13,856 bases of DNA, from NCBI GenBank assembly GCA_947074265.1, contig CAMTPD010000007.1, positions 1 to 13,856 of the forward strand. Direction: 5' to 3'. The DNA comes from an uncultured Porphyromonadaceae bacterium (GTDB lineage: Bacteria > Bacteroidota > Bacteroidia > Bacteroidales > CAMTPD01). The position numbers and the translations under genes were made by a program. Shown piece by piece: positions 1-8,108 of the stretch. How positions within the stretch are numbered: the first letter of the stretch is position 1; the number at the start of each line of letters is the position of its first letter. The notes under the pieces were generated by a model. The model searched no databases and was not told the DNA's origin. It worked only from the letters and a program-made list of their open reading frames with translations.

Positions 1-413
1 TTAACAACGTCGCGTTCGTTATTGATTTCTGTCATAATATCACCAAGTATATCATCACGGATTCAAGTTATTTCAAATACTTTAGTTTCTGGAAGAGTGG
101 GCGAAAAGACCATCAACTCATCCGAATCTCAAAGCAAATGGAACATATCATAAGCGAGCTTTCCAACTCTGATAACAATCTTATCATAGCCAAGCTGATG
201 GACTTTCCATCTCCACGCTTATACAGTCACACCAGTCCGCTTTCAGGAAAACCAAGCATTATAGCCGGATTAATATTTCCAGTGGCAATCCCTTACTTCT
301 TATACGCAATGTATCAAAAGAAGCTACTCATGAGCGATCTCAAAATAACACTTAAAGCTGATGAAGAGTTACAAGATCTATTGCAAAAACAGATTAAGGA
401 ACAAGATGCTTAA
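1..413 (+). CDS. LptF/LptG-family lipopolysaccharide export permease, C-terminal part (5' end outside window)
   Basis: The open frame runs in from the window edge (first whole codon at position 3) to TAA at 411-413, so only the last ~136 residues are seen. They comprise a soluble basic stretch (YFKYFSFWKSGRKD, then RISKQMEHIISEL), one hydrophobic segment (roughly SIIAGLIFPVAIPYFLYAMY) and a charged tail. This fits the cytosolic end of the long Bacteroidetes members of the YjgP/YjgQ (LptF/LptG) family, inner-membrane subunits that work with the LptB ATPase to lift lipopolysaccharide towards the outer membrane. The transmembrane core that would prove the family is not in the window. As I recall, this permease lies just upstream of ribBA in Bacteroides, which supports the call. 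It may be co-transcribed with ribBA, 74 nt downstream. Alternative: another multi-pass membrane protein with a similar tail. Confidence 0.6.
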   Translation, partial: NNVAFVIDFCHNITKYIITDSSYFKYFSFWKSGRKDHQLIRISKQMEHIISELSNSDNNLIIAKLMDFPSPRLYSHTSPLSGKPSIIAGLIFPVAIPYFLYAMYQKKLLMSDLKITLKADEELQDLLQKQIKEQDA

Positions 414-487
414 ACCTGTTATCTTTTAGAATAAAGACAACTTAATTTAAACAATAAACATTACCGAAAATATTGAATCTAAATAAT

Positions 488-1705
488 ATGAGCGAGTTCA
501 AACTTAACACCATCGACGAAGCAATTGAAGACATTCGTCAAGGTAAGCTGATCATCGTTGTTGATGATGCAGACAGAGAAAATGAAGGAGACTTTATTGC
601 AGCAGCAGAATTGATTACTCCGGAGAAAATCAACTTCATGTCTACTCACGGGCGCGGTTTGATCTGTGCTGCCATCACGGAAGAGCGTTGCGAACAGCTA
701 GATCTTAACCTCATGGTACCTAACAATACAGCATTGCATGCAACACCTTTTACCGTTTCGATCGACTTGATCGGACAAGGATGTTCTACAGGTATTTCGG
801 CATACGACCGAGCAATGACCGTATTGGCACTGACTAAAGAAGAAACAAAAGCAGAAGACTTTGGTCGTCCGGGCCACATCTTCCCGCTTCGTGCACGCAA
901 ACGCGGCGTACTTCAAAGAGCAGGTCATACCGAAGCTGCGGTAGACTTTTCCCGTCTTGCGGGCTTGAATCCGGCCGGTGTATTGGTTGAGATTATGAAC
1001 GAAGACGGAACAATGGCTCGTCTACCTCAATTGGTAGAAATTGCCAAGATTCACGATATGAAAATTGTTTCGGTAGCAGATCTTATCAGATACCTTTTGA
1101 AAGAAGAATCACTTGTTGAAAAAGGAGAAGAAGTAGATATGCCAACACAATACGGACACTTCCGTCTGATCCCTTTCCGTCAAAAATCGAACGGACAAGA
1201 GCACATCGCTCTTATCAAAGGAGATATTACAACTGAAGAGCCTGTATTAGTACGCGTTCACTCTTCTTGTGCAACCGGAGACATCTTCGGATCGATGCGT
1301 TGCGAATGTGGCGAACAATTGCACAAGTCGATGGAAATGATCGACAAAGAAGGTCGTGGTGCTGTTATTTACCTGAATCAAGAAGGTCGTGGTATTGGCT
1401 TGATGGAAAAGATCAAAGCATACAAACTTCAAGAAAAAGGGATGGATACAGTAGAAGCTAACATCCACCTAGGACACAAAGCTGACGAACGCGATTACGG
1501 AGTTGGAGCTCAAATCTTGAGCGAAATCGGTGTGCACAAAATGCGCCTAATTACCAACAATCCTGTAAAACGTATCGGACTTGAAGCGTACGGATTAGAA
1601 ATCGTAGAAAACGTGCCAATCGAGATTACTCCAAATGAGTATAACGAGTTCTATATGAAGACAAAGAAAGAACGTATGGGTCATATGCTTCGCAATATGA
1701 AATAA
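488..1705 (+). CDS. ribBA: RibBA: 3,4-dihydroxy-2-butanone 4-phosphate synthase / GTP cyclohydrolase II
   Basis: Bifunctional cytosolic enzyme that supplies both precursors of riboflavin: RibB converts ribulose 5-phosphate to 3,4-dihydroxy-2-butanone 4-phosphate, and RibA opens GTP to a diaminopyrimidine. The RibB half (residues ~1-205) shows the acidic loop [11 protein letters not shown] (R30, E31, E33, D35) and [11 protein letters not shown] with H147. The RibA half (~220-405) shows the zinc cysteines C261, C272 and C274 in [15 protein letters not shown], then NQEGRGIGL and [17 protein letters not shown]. The 405-aa length is normal for the fusion and both active sites look intact. I chose ATG 488; an in-frame TTG at 473 would add five residues that RibB proteins lack. 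A weak TATCTTTT (420-427) could be a -7 box, but read-through from the permease is as likely. No FMN riboswitch is visible. Confidence 0.97.
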   Translation: MSEFKLNTIDEAIEDIRQGKLIIVVDDADRENEGDFIAAAELITPEKINFMSTHGRGLICAAITEERCEQLDLNLMVPNNTALHATPFTVSIDLIGQGCSTGISAYDRAMTVLALTKEETKAEDFGRPGHIFPLRARKRGVLQRAGHTEAAVDFSRLAGLNPAGVLVEIMNEDGTMARLPQLVEIAKIHDMKIVSVADLIRYLLKEESLVEKGEEVDMPTQYGHFRLIPFRQKSNGQEHIALIKGDITTEEPVLVRVHSSCATGDIFGSMRCECGEQLHKSMEMIDKEGRGAVIYLNQEGRGIGLMEKIKAYKLQEKGMDTVEANIHLGHKADERDYGVGAQILSEIGVHKMRLITNNPVKRIGLEAYGLEIVENVPIEITPNEYNEFYMKTKKERMGHMLRNMK

Positions 1706-1717
1706 AAGGCAATCTGA

Positions 1718-1748
1718 TTAGGTTTTATGCATTTTTGTTGTAATTTTG
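1718..1748 (+). promoter_or_regulatory. Bacteroidetes-type promoter for the aminotransferase gene
   Basis: TAATTTTG at 1741-1748 is an exact match to the Bacteroidetes -7 consensus TAnnTTTG. A weak -33 candidate, TTAG (1718-1721, one mismatch to TTTG), lies 19 nt upstream. The -7 box ends 38 nt before the ATG at 1787, the same spacing range as the other -7 boxes in this window. It lies in the 81-nt gap after ribBA, so the aminotransferase probably has its own start in addition to any read-through. Confidence 0.6.
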
Positions 1749-1786
1749 CTTCTAAAATCTAATTTACCTATACAAAAAGAAGAACT

Positions 1787-2980
1787 ATGACACAAGTTTC
1801 CGAACGTTTGGCAAGTTTGTCTCCATCCGAAACACTAGCCATGTCTCAAAAAAGTAATGAGCTAAAAGCTCAAGGCATTGACGTGATCAACCTTAGTGTT
1901 GGAGAACCAGATTTCTTTGCTCCAAAGCATGTAAAAGAAGCTGCAAAGAAAGCCGTAGATGACAACTACTCATTCTATTCTCCGGTTCCTGGATATCCAT
2001 TCCTAAGAAAAGCAATTCAACAAAAGTTGAAGAACGAAAATCAATTGGATTATGCAATTGATCAGATCATTGTTTCCGGAGGTGCTAAACAATCGGTTTG
2101 TAACATTCTTCTTAGCGTAGTAAACCCTGGCGATGAAGTCATCGTTCCGGCTCCATATTGGGTAAGTTATGTTGAGATGGTAAAACTGGCAGAAGGTACC
2201 AACGTTGTAGTATACGCAGGTATCGAACAAGATTTCAAAATCACACCAGAACAGTTGGAATCTGCCATTACTCCAAAAACAAAAGCACTTATTCTTTGCT
2301 CGCCATCAAACCCTACAGGTAGCGTGTACAGCAAGAAAGAGCTCGAAGGTTTGGCAAAAGTGCTAGCAAAGCATCCTAACATCGTTGTCATTTCAGACGA
2401 AATATACGAACACATTAATTATATAGGTAAGCACGAAAGCATTGCTCAATTTGAGTCGATTCGCGACCGTGTTGTGATTGTAAACGGAGTATCCAAAGCG
2501 TATGCAATGACCGGCTACAGAATCGGTTATATTGCAGGACCAAAATGGATTGCATCGGCATGTAACAAACTACAAAGCCAATATACTTCGGGCACATGTT
2601 CTGTAGCGCAAAAAGCAGCAGAAGCAGCACTTACAGGCGATCAACAATGTGTTGAAGAAATGCGTGAAGCATTCCTTCGTCGTCGCAACCTTGTGATCGA
2701 GCTTTGCCAGTCTATTTCAGGAATGAAGTTAAACGTACCGGAAGGAGCCTTTTATCTTTTCCCTGAAGTAAGCAGCTACTTTGGTAAGTCATTCAATGGC
2801 CGCACCATTCACAACTCCGGCGATCTTGCTATGTATCTTCTTGAAGAAGCACACGTGGCAACTGTAGGCGGAGCAGCATTCGGAGCACCGGAATGTCTTC
2901 GTTTCTCTTACGCAACATCAGATGAAAACCTGGTTGATGCAATGGGCAGAATTAAAAGAGCGCTTGATCAATTAAGCTAA
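1787..2980 (+). CDS. PLP-dependent aspartate-type aminotransferase (class I, fold type I)
   Basis: A cytosolic aminotransferase of 397 aa that moves an amino group between an amino acid, most likely aspartate, and a 2-oxo acid through pyridoxal phosphate. Visible landmarks are INLSVGEPDF near residue 37, SGGAKQ (97-102), PYW (123-125), SPSNPTG with N175, SDEIYE with D204 and Y207, VSKAYAMTGYRIGY with the Schiff-base lysine K237 and phosphate-binding R245, and the C-terminal carboxylate-binding arginine R372 in LRFSYATS. Length and motif order fit the AspB/1-beta subgroup rather than the E. coli AspC type. The leader AAAAAGAAGAACT before ATG 1787 is A-rich without a true Shine-Dalgarno site, normal for this phylum. 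It is transcribed after ribBA and ends at a strong terminator 24 nt downstream. Exact substrate range cannot be read from sequence, as prephenate and aromatic aminotransferases share this fold. Confidence 0.93.
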   Translation: MTQVSERLASLSPSETLAMSQKSNELKAQGIDVINLSVGEPDFFAPKHVKEAAKKAVDDNYSFYSPVPGYPFLRKAIQQKLKNENQLDYAIDQIIVSGGAKQSVCNILLSVVNPGDEVIVPAPYWVSYVEMVKLAEGTNVVVYAGIEQDFKITPEQLESAITPKTKALILCSPSNPTGSVYSKKELEGLAKVLAKHPNIVVISDEIYEHINYIGKHESIAQFESIRDRVVIVNGVSKAYAMTGYRIGYIAGPKWIASACNKLQSQYTSGTCSVAQKAAEAALTGDQQCVEEMREAFLRRRNLVIELCQSISGMKLNVPEGAFYLFPEVSSYFGKSFNGRTIHNSGDLAMYLLEEAHVATVGGAAFGAPECLRFSYATSDENLVDAMGRIKRALDQLS

Positions 2981-3003
2981 CAAGCAGATATTATCACATA
3001 AAG

Positions 3004-3040
3004 AAAAGGATAAATTCGTTCGCGGATTTATCCTTTTTTT
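3004..3040 (+). terminator. Rho-independent terminator after the aminotransferase gene
   Basis: A 12-bp perfect stem (AAAAGGATAAAT at 3004-3015 with its complement at 3026-3037) closes a 10-nt loop and runs into a T-tract to 3040. It lies 24 nt after the aminotransferase stop codon and closes that transcription unit. Confidence 0.9.
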
Positions 3041-3125
3041 ATACACCCCTCCGTCGCAGGCCGGCAACAATCTTGTTAAAACAACTGTTCACATCATATA
3101 GATATAAACGACAAACCTTAAAACG

Positions 3126-3542
3126 ATGTACAGACGCGACTTAATCATAGTACCCATCAGCAGAGTAGAAGATCTGATCCGACGGATCAAGCAACTCAAG
3201 CAACAAGAAGCCTCGCCACACAGTTGGCATCGCTTGGCCGACGAAGCCTATCAAACATTACGCATTACTCCCACATTTTTTGCAACACAACCGCTCGAAG
3301 TCATTACACGCATGCTGCCTGAATCAGACTTGCAAGAGCAATTGATCAAACTGATTTTGATAGACGACCGTATCAATCAGAGCTCCGACAACCTGCAAAA
3401 AGCAAATCAGTTGCTCAAAGCCATGAGAGCAAATCGCCGCTACCCATCCATTGCCAAGGAGCGACTCATTTGCCAAATCAAGCATCACCTATGCAATCTT
3501 GAGCACAAAGCATTGCTACAAACCCATCAAGTACCATCTTGA
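3126..3542 (+). CDS. Hypothetical 138-aa helical, charged protein
   Basis: I do not recognise this family. The protein begins MYRRDLIIVPISRVEDLIRRIKQLK and is rich in Leu, Gln, Arg and Lys with regular hydrophobic spacing, suggesting a cytosolic, mostly alpha-helical protein. There is no signal peptide, membrane segment or metal-binding cluster (only two Cys, both near the C-terminus). The stretch around residues 82-108 (DRINQSSDNLQKANQLLKAMRANRR) has a hairpin or TPR-like helical look but no clear repeat. The gene stands alone between a terminator 86 nt upstream and its own hairpin 5 nt downstream, so it is monocistronic. The window shows no clear promoter box. ATG 3126 is the first start in the frame. 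The length, the isolated terminators and codon use like its neighbours argue that it is real. Function unknown. Confidence 0.72.
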   Translation: MYRRDLIIVPISRVEDLIRRIKQLKQQEASPHSWHRLADEAYQTLRITPTFFATQPLEVITRMLPESDLQEQLIKLILIDDRINQSSDNLQKANQLLKAMRANRRYPSIAKERLICQIKHHLCNLEHKALLQTHQVPS

Positions 3543-3546
3543 TCAG

Positions 3547-3582
3547 GCATGAACTTCAACACAGAAGTTCATGCATTTCCTT
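3547..3582 (+). terminator. Hairpin terminator after the 138-aa gene
   Basis: A perfect 10-bp stem (GCATGAACTT at 3547-3556, complement at 3565-3574) with an 8-nt loop starts 5 nt after the stop codon. The tail is T-rich but interrupted (ATTTCCTTATT), so termination may be moderate. Confidence 0.7.
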
Positions 3583-3621
3583 ATTGACCATGAAACACAA
3601 CAAAAAACAACCTTTTGCCTG

Positions 3622-3646
3622 ATTCGGAATAGCCAAAGTTCCGAAT
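3622..3646. promoter_or_regulatory. Palindromic site upstream of the AraC gene (possible operator)
   Basis: ATTCGGAA (3622-3629) and its exact complement TTCCGAAT (3639-3646) flank a 9-nt spacer. The site lies 80 nt upstream of the -7 box of the AraC gene. With no T-tract behind it, a terminator role is unlikely; a binding site for a dimeric regulator is the simplest reading. Whether the neighbouring AraC protein binds it is unknown, since AraC proteins usually prefer direct repeats. Confidence 0.4.
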
Positions 3647-3725
3647 AATACATCTCAGTCCTTCAAAGATTCCTTATTAAACACTCCTCGACACAATATT
3701 CTTCCTTTAGAGATTGATAAACCTA

Positions 3726-3733
3726 TATCTTTG
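3726..3733 (+). promoter_or_regulatory. -7 promoter element for the AraC-GH2 operon
   Basis: TATCTTTG matches TAnnTTTG exactly and ends 29 nt before ATG 3763. No convincing -33 TTTG sits 19-21 nt upstream, as might be expected for a promoter that needs an activator. Confidence 0.5.
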
Positions 3734-3762
3734 AGCAGAAATAATATCATCACAAAAGCATC

Positions 3763-4620
3763 ATGCAAACCTATCAACGACAAGGTTCAATACTTTCTTA
3801 CCTCGACGAAATAGCAGAAAGTATCCGTAACAAAAGACTTGCCGATATATTCAGGCCCATTGACTTCATTGCTAACGAGTCGTATGGACCACACAACCAT
3901 CTCCGACTCGAAATCAATTATGTCACCACCGGCTATTGCTACCTCAATCTCGAAGGCAAACGCATGAAGTTTTCCAAAAACGACATCATGCTCATCCCCT
4001 CGTTTGTAGAGCATAAGTTCGTTGCGGGCAGCAAAGGTTGCAAACTCATGCAACTCGAGTTCATGCCCGAAATATTCAATTTATTACAAGCAGACATAGA
4101 TCCCGACAGTTCGATACCGGCGCTCTCGAGCTGCAACGATGTGATACGCATCTCGAACAACAAGAAGATCAACGACGTGATTACCAAGATCATTGAAGAA
4201 CTCATGAACAAAGACGTGCTGCATACACAACTAATCATGCTGCACTATGCCGAGCTCTTATTGCTTATCTACAGACACCTGATCAACAACACGCAACCAT
4301 CCGACAACGATACCTTAAACTCGGCTATCGGTTTGATGCGCGCAAGCATAACAGAACCCATAGACATCATCATGCTTAGTAAGCAACTTCACATCAGCGA
4401 TCGGTACTTGAGACAACTCTTTTCGAAGCATCTCAAGACAACACCCATCGAGTTTATCAACAACGAACGCATCAAGCTGGCAACACAATTGCTCAAAGAC
4501 GAAAAGCTATCCATCAAAGAAGTTGCTTACAAATGTGGGTTCAAATCGCCCCAATACTTCACACGCATATTCAAGAAACAACGAGGCATTTCACCTCGCT
4601 ATTACACATCGATACAATAA
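3763..4620 (+). CDS. AraC-family transcriptional regulator with N-terminal cupin-like domain
   Basis: A cytosolic one-component regulator of 285 aa. The C-terminal ~100 residues (from about 185) are a complete AraC DNA-binding domain: a first helix-turn-helix around IIMLSKQLHISDRYLRQLF, the linker TTPIEFINNERIKLATQLL, and a second around IKEVAYKCGFKSPQYFTRIFKK, ending in GISPRYY. The N-terminal part (roughly 30-110) resembles the AraC cupin arm-and-barrel (HNHLRLEINYVTTGYCYLNLEGKRMKFSKNDIMLIPSFVEHKF), which in relatives binds a small ligand, often a sugar. There is no membrane segment, so it is not a hybrid two-component (HTCS) sensor. The gene is followed after only 16 nt by a GH2 hydrolase, so it most likely controls that gene and itself. 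Ligand unknown. Start ATG 3763 sits 29 nt after a -7 box. Confidence 0.93.
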   Translation: MQTYQRQGSILSYLDEIAESIRNKRLADIFRPIDFIANESYGPHNHLRLEINYVTTGYCYLNLEGKRMKFSKNDIMLIPSFVEHKFVAGSKGCKLMQLEFMPEIFNLLQADIDPDSSIPALSSCNDVIRISNNKKINDVITKIIEELMNKDVLHTQLIMLHYAELLLLIYRHLINNTQPSDNDTLNSAIGLMRASITEPIDIIMLSKQLHISDRYLRQLFSKHLKTTPIEFINNERIKLATQLLKDEKLSIKEVAYKCGFKSPQYFTRIFKKQRGISPRYYTSIQ

Positions 4621-4636
4621 ACTAAACTTCAACTAT

Positions 4637-7600
4637 ATGAACAAAGTAGCTCAACACACGCTCTTGTTACTGGCTATCGGAACAGCACCTTTGTATGCCG
4701 CGCAAGCAGACATTGTACAAGCACCGAAGCCCAACACGGTAACCGGAGTTCAAAACAACTCCATTCTGCTCAACGGAACATGGGATTTTGACATGACTCC
4801 TTCGGCAAATTTTGAAAAAGGAAACTACACTCCGGCTAGTGGATGGGATCAAATCAAAGTTCCCGGCGAATGTGCCATGCAAGGGTATGCCATCGAACAC
4901 GACAAACCGGTATTATACCGCAAGAACGTATTCGTACCGGCCGCTTTCAAAGGAAACAAGATCATCTTACGCTTCGACGGAGTTTACAGTTATGCCCGCT
5001 TGTATGTCAACGGCAAACTAGTACGCGATCACAACGGAGGCTTTACGCGTTGGGAAAGCGACATCACAGACTTCGTAAAAACCAATGCCAACAATGAAAT
5101 CAAACTAGAGGTTACCGACAAGCTCGACGATATATCCTACGGTTCGGGTTATGCGCACCATCCGATTGGAGGTATCCTGCGCGATGTAACCATCTATTCG
5201 ATTCCAAAAGAACACATCGACTACTTCACTGTAGAGACACAACTCGACTCTACGTACACCAATTCCGATTTGCAAATTCGCTTTACAGGCAACTTCACCC
5301 CCGATCATACGGTTGAGTTTTCATTGACCGATCCGCAAGGTAAAACTGTATCGTTGCAAGAAGCAACAGCAAGTAGTGTACACAAGAACGATACAACAAC
5401 CAAAGTATTCAAGCTTAGCAACCCGCAAAAGTGGGATGCAGAACATCCGAACCTATACAAGCTTTCCACCACCGTAAAGAAAGACGGAAAGCCAACTTAT
5501 CAGTTCAATAAGAACATCGGATTTCGCAAGATCGAGATCGAAAAGAACCGCATGTTTGTAAACGGCAAGCAAGTGAAGCTACGCGGAGCATGCCGCCACG
5601 ACATTCACCCTACGCTAGGACGTACCACAACGGTAGCCTTAGACAGTATGGATGCGCATATATTCAAAGCTGCAAACATGAACCACGTGCGCACGTCGCA
5701 CTATCCGCCAACAGAAGCTTTTCTTGACTATTGCGACAAGTTGGGATTATACGTAGAATGCGAAACCGCAATCTGCTTCGTCGATACGCATCGTCAGAAA
5801 AACTACGGTCCTGCAGCATCGCAAGATGATCCTGCCTATACCGACAAATACATGGGGCAATTGCAAGAGATGGTAACCAGTTTCCGCAACCACCCATCTA
5901 TCCTATTCTGGTCGGTTGGTAACGAATGTAAGTACGGAACAAACTTCCAAAAGTCATACGACTGGATAAAGGCCGAAGATCCTACTCGCCCCGCAATCTT
6001 TAGTTATCCGGGAACAGTAGAGAAAGGCAAGTTCGTTTACGATATTCTCAGCATGCACTATCCGTATGTAGACGGCAACCTTTCGCAGTGGGGCGTGAGC
6101 ACGACCAACTTCGAAACGGCAAACTATCCTTCTACCTTCGACGAGTGGGCACACGTGCCGTGCTATACCTACAGCACGTTGCAAGAAGACCCGAACATCC
6201 GTGAGTTTTGGGGACAATCGCTCGACATGATGTGGTCGAAGCTCTTTGACAGACCCGGCGGATTGGGCGGAGCTATCTGGGGATTCATCGACGAAACCTT
6301 CATGGTACCACAACCCAAGAAAGGACAACCTTGGTGGATCGAGTTTGCTCACACCGCAAAACCAGCCGACTACAAAGGCAACTGCGTAGGCTACGGCGAA
6401 TGGGGTATTATCGACGTATGGAGAAGAGAGAAACCGGAGTTCTGGGGAACTAAAAAAGCCTATTCGCCCGTGCGAGTTATGGAAACAACCGTTCAGGAGT
6501 TTACTCCCGATGTTGCGATCAACTTGCCGGTATACAACCGTTTCGACCACACCAATCTCAACGAATTGGTCATTTCCTATCAGCTCAACAATGGAAAGGA
6601 ACAAACGATTCAAGCACCGAATATCGACGTAAAACAAAAAGGATTCGTTACCATTCCGGCACAAGACTGGCGCAACGGCGATGAGCTTACCGTGTTCTTC
6701 AAGGATAAAAACAACCAATTGATCGATGCCGAAACAATTACAATAGGTACCAAGCCGGCACTACTCAATGCCCGTCGCGGAACACCGTTTACGGCAGAAG
6801 AAACGGCACAAGAGATCGTTGTTTCGAATGGAACGCAACGCTTTCCGTTTTCCAAAGCAACCGGATTGATCACCAACGCAACTTCGAACGGAAAAATAAT
6901 TATCGTGGAAGGACCATTCCTCAACTTCGATGTCAACTTCAATCACCTTACCGGTGCCGAAGTACGTGAAAAGGCGCGTAACTATGTAGCATCGCGCAAC
7001 GAATGGAAGAAAGATTCGCTCTACGTAACCCAAACAAACGGAGCCATTCAAGTACACATCGCAGGTAGCGTAGACAATGCCAAGGTAAAATACATCTGCT
7101 CTTTTGCGCCTAACGGTACGATGACTGTAAATTATGTATTAAGCAATCAGCCAAACGGCTACTTGCGCGAGGCCGGACTTCAATTCGTATTGCCCGAAAG
7201 CTACAACAAAGTGAAGTGGAACCGCGATGCATACTGGACGTATTATCCTGCCAATTCTTTTGGCGCACCAAAGGGAGACGCATCGTTCTACAATACGAAA
7301 CAAGTGAAGTACGGACAAGATCCGGCTCAACTTTGGGAGCAAGATACGCACAACTATTATTACTTTGCCGACAAAGGAACCAACGACAAGCAACCGCTTA
7401 CCAACATAGCGAAGTCGATGAAGGAAAACATCTTCCTTTATACTCTAAGCGGCGACAAAGGTGCTCCGCAATTATCGGTGCTTTCACCGGAAGGAACCTT
7501 GGCATGTCGTGTAAACAAAGACAAACAAGAAAACCTAGTTTTGTACATCAACAACAAGTGGGACTATCCCGAAATTGCTCGTGGTAACTACTGCAAAATT

Positions 7601-7645
7601 GTTGAAGCCTCCCCGCTCGCCGGTCAGGCAACTCTACAATTCTAA
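4637..7645 (+). CDS. Secreted glycoside hydrolase family 2 (beta-galactosidase-like)
   Basis: A 1002-aa GH2 enzyme that would cleave a beta-linked sugar, perhaps galactose, by a retaining mechanism. Residues 1-21 form a signal peptide ending near LYAA, so the protein is exported to the periplasm or beyond; no lipobox Cys is seen. Domain order: GH2 sugar-binding jelly roll (~45-190, including RYVNG-like RLYVNG and GGILRDV), Ig-like linker (~195-300), TIM barrel (~300-610) and beta-rich C-terminal domains (~615-1000), of which ~730-1000 resembles the LacZ small-chain domain (FSKATGLIT). The acid/base is E430 in FWSVGNE; the nucleophile is most likely E503 in TFDEWAH, 73 residues on, close to the LacZ spacing. 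H354 and N349 in MNHVRTSHYPP also fit. ATG 4637 gives the signal peptide; an upstream start would run inside araC. Same operon as the regulator. Substrate cannot be fixed; beta-glucuronidase- or mannosidase-like activity is less likely. Confidence 0.9.
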   Translation: MNKVAQHTLLLLAIGTAPLYAAQADIVQAPKPNTVTGVQNNSILLNGTWDFDMTPSANFEKGNYTPASGWDQIKVPGECAMQGYAIEHDKPVLYRKNVFVPAAFKGNKIILRFDGVYSYARLYVNGKLVRDHNGGFTRWESDITDFVKTNANNEIKLEVTDKLDDISYGSGYAHHPIGGILRDVTIYSIPKEHIDYFTVETQLDSTYTNSDLQIRFTGNFTPDHTVEFSLTDPQGKTVSLQEATASSVHKNDTTTKVFKLSNPQKWDAEHPNLYKLSTTVKKDGKPTYQFNKNIGFRKIEIEKNRMFVNGKQVKLRGACRHDIHPTLGRTTTVALDSMDAHIFKAANMNHVRTSHYPPTEAFLDYCDKLGLYVECETAICFVDTHRQKNYGPAASQDDPAYTDKYMGQLQEMVTSFRNHPSILFWSVGNECKYGTNFQKSYDWIKAEDPTRPAIFSYPGTVEKGKFVYDILSMHYPYVDGNLSQWGVSTTNFETANYPSTFDEWAHVPCYTYSTLQEDPNIREFWGQSLDMMWSKLFDRPGGLGGAIWGFIDETFMVPQPKKGQPWWIEFAHTAKPADYKGNCVGYGEWGIIDVWRREKPEFWGTKKAYSPVRVMETTVQEFTPDVAINLPVYNRFDHTNLNELVISYQLNNGKEQTIQAPNIDVKQKGFVTIPAQDWRNGDELTVFFKDKNNQLIDAETITIGTKPALLNARRGTPFTAEETAQEIVVSNGTQRFPFSKATGLITNATSNGKIIIVEGPFLNFDVNFNHLTGAEVREKARNYVASRNEWKKDSLYVTQTNGAIQVHIAGSVDNAKVKYICSFAPNGTMTVNYVLSNQPNGYLREAGLQFVLPESYNKVKWNRDAYWTYYPANSFGAPKGDASFYNTKQVKYGQDPAQLWEQDTHNYYYFADKGTNDKQPLTNIAKSMKENIFLYTLSGDKGAPQLSVLSPEGTLACRVNKDKQENLVLYINNKWDYPEIARGNYCKIVEASPLAGQATLQF

Positions 7646-7683
7646 CGTGTAAGTTTCATAAGTTAGTAAAAGCCACTTTCCAC

Positions 7684-7725
7684 AAAGGGTAACCGTTGTC
7701 ACACTCGGTTGCCCTTTTCTTTTTC
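7684..7725 (+). terminator. Rho-independent terminator after the GH2 gene
   Basis: A 12-bp stem with one G-U pair (AAAGGGTAACCG at 7684-7695 with 7706-7717) and a 10-nt loop is followed by TCTTTTT. It ends the araC-GH2 operon 38 nt after the stop codon. Confidence 0.88.
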
Positions 7726-7769
7726 AATTTCATTTACAATGACAACAACCCTCAAAAGCAACGCTCTTA

Positions 7770-7891
7770 CTTATTGTATAAATCAATAAGTTAACAACTT
7801 ATCAACACCTGTTGTTAACAGCAATGGAAACGTTCGAAAAAGGCCGTTTTTTCGCTAGATGACCCAAATATCGGACCAAACAAAATCTAGC
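7770..7891. repeat. Four consecutive inverted repeats
   Basis: Four perfect inverted repeats follow one another almost without a gap: CTTATTG 7770-7776 with 7784-7790 (7-nt loop); GTTAACAAC 7790-7798 with 7811-7819 (12-nt loop); CGAAAAA 7835-7841 with 7848-7854 (6-nt loop); and GCTAGAT 7854-7860 with 7885-7891 (24-nt loop). The first two share base 7790 and the last two share base 7854. The loop of the second holds TTATCAACA, one mismatch from a DnaA box. None has a terminator-like T-tract directly behind it. Role unknown: a transcribed structured RNA, a multi-site protein-binding region, or both. Confidence 0.55.
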
Positions 7892-8108
7892 AAATCGCTA
7901 CCGAAAACGAGCTTTCACTTGCCAGCATTCCCTTATAGCTAACGAAGACTTTTCCGCACAAGTATCACTTCGTAGGCAACAAGGGAAAAGCAAAAACAAT
8001 TTGTCCCGCCCAACTCCCTCACAATCGAATACGGGTAAACCTCTCGGCCTATTCACCCCGATACCACAACGAGATCAAAACAACTCTTTTCGTATTCAAT
8101 GAAAGGTG

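Noticed and set aside
414..487. FMN riboswitch upstream of ribBA
   Set aside because: The 74-nt gap is too short and lacks the conserved FMN-aptamer segments; ribBA is probably read from upstream or from a weak -7 box.
473..487. TTG start for RibBA
   Set aside because: It would add MNLNN before the conserved RibB N-terminus; ATG 488 gives the family-like start MSEFKL.
4523..4636. Earlier start for the GH2 protein
   Set aside because: It would overlap the end of the AraC gene and bury the clear signal peptide that begins at ATG 4637.
5954..6718. 254-aa open frame antisense to the GH2 gene
   Set aside because: It lies wholly inside a well-supported GH2 catalytic region, and its translation has no recognisable motif; it is a codon-bias shadow.
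7770..7960. Replication origin
   Set aside because: Only one DnaA-box-like 9-mer with a mismatch was found; there is no box cluster and no dnaA/dnaN neighbour.
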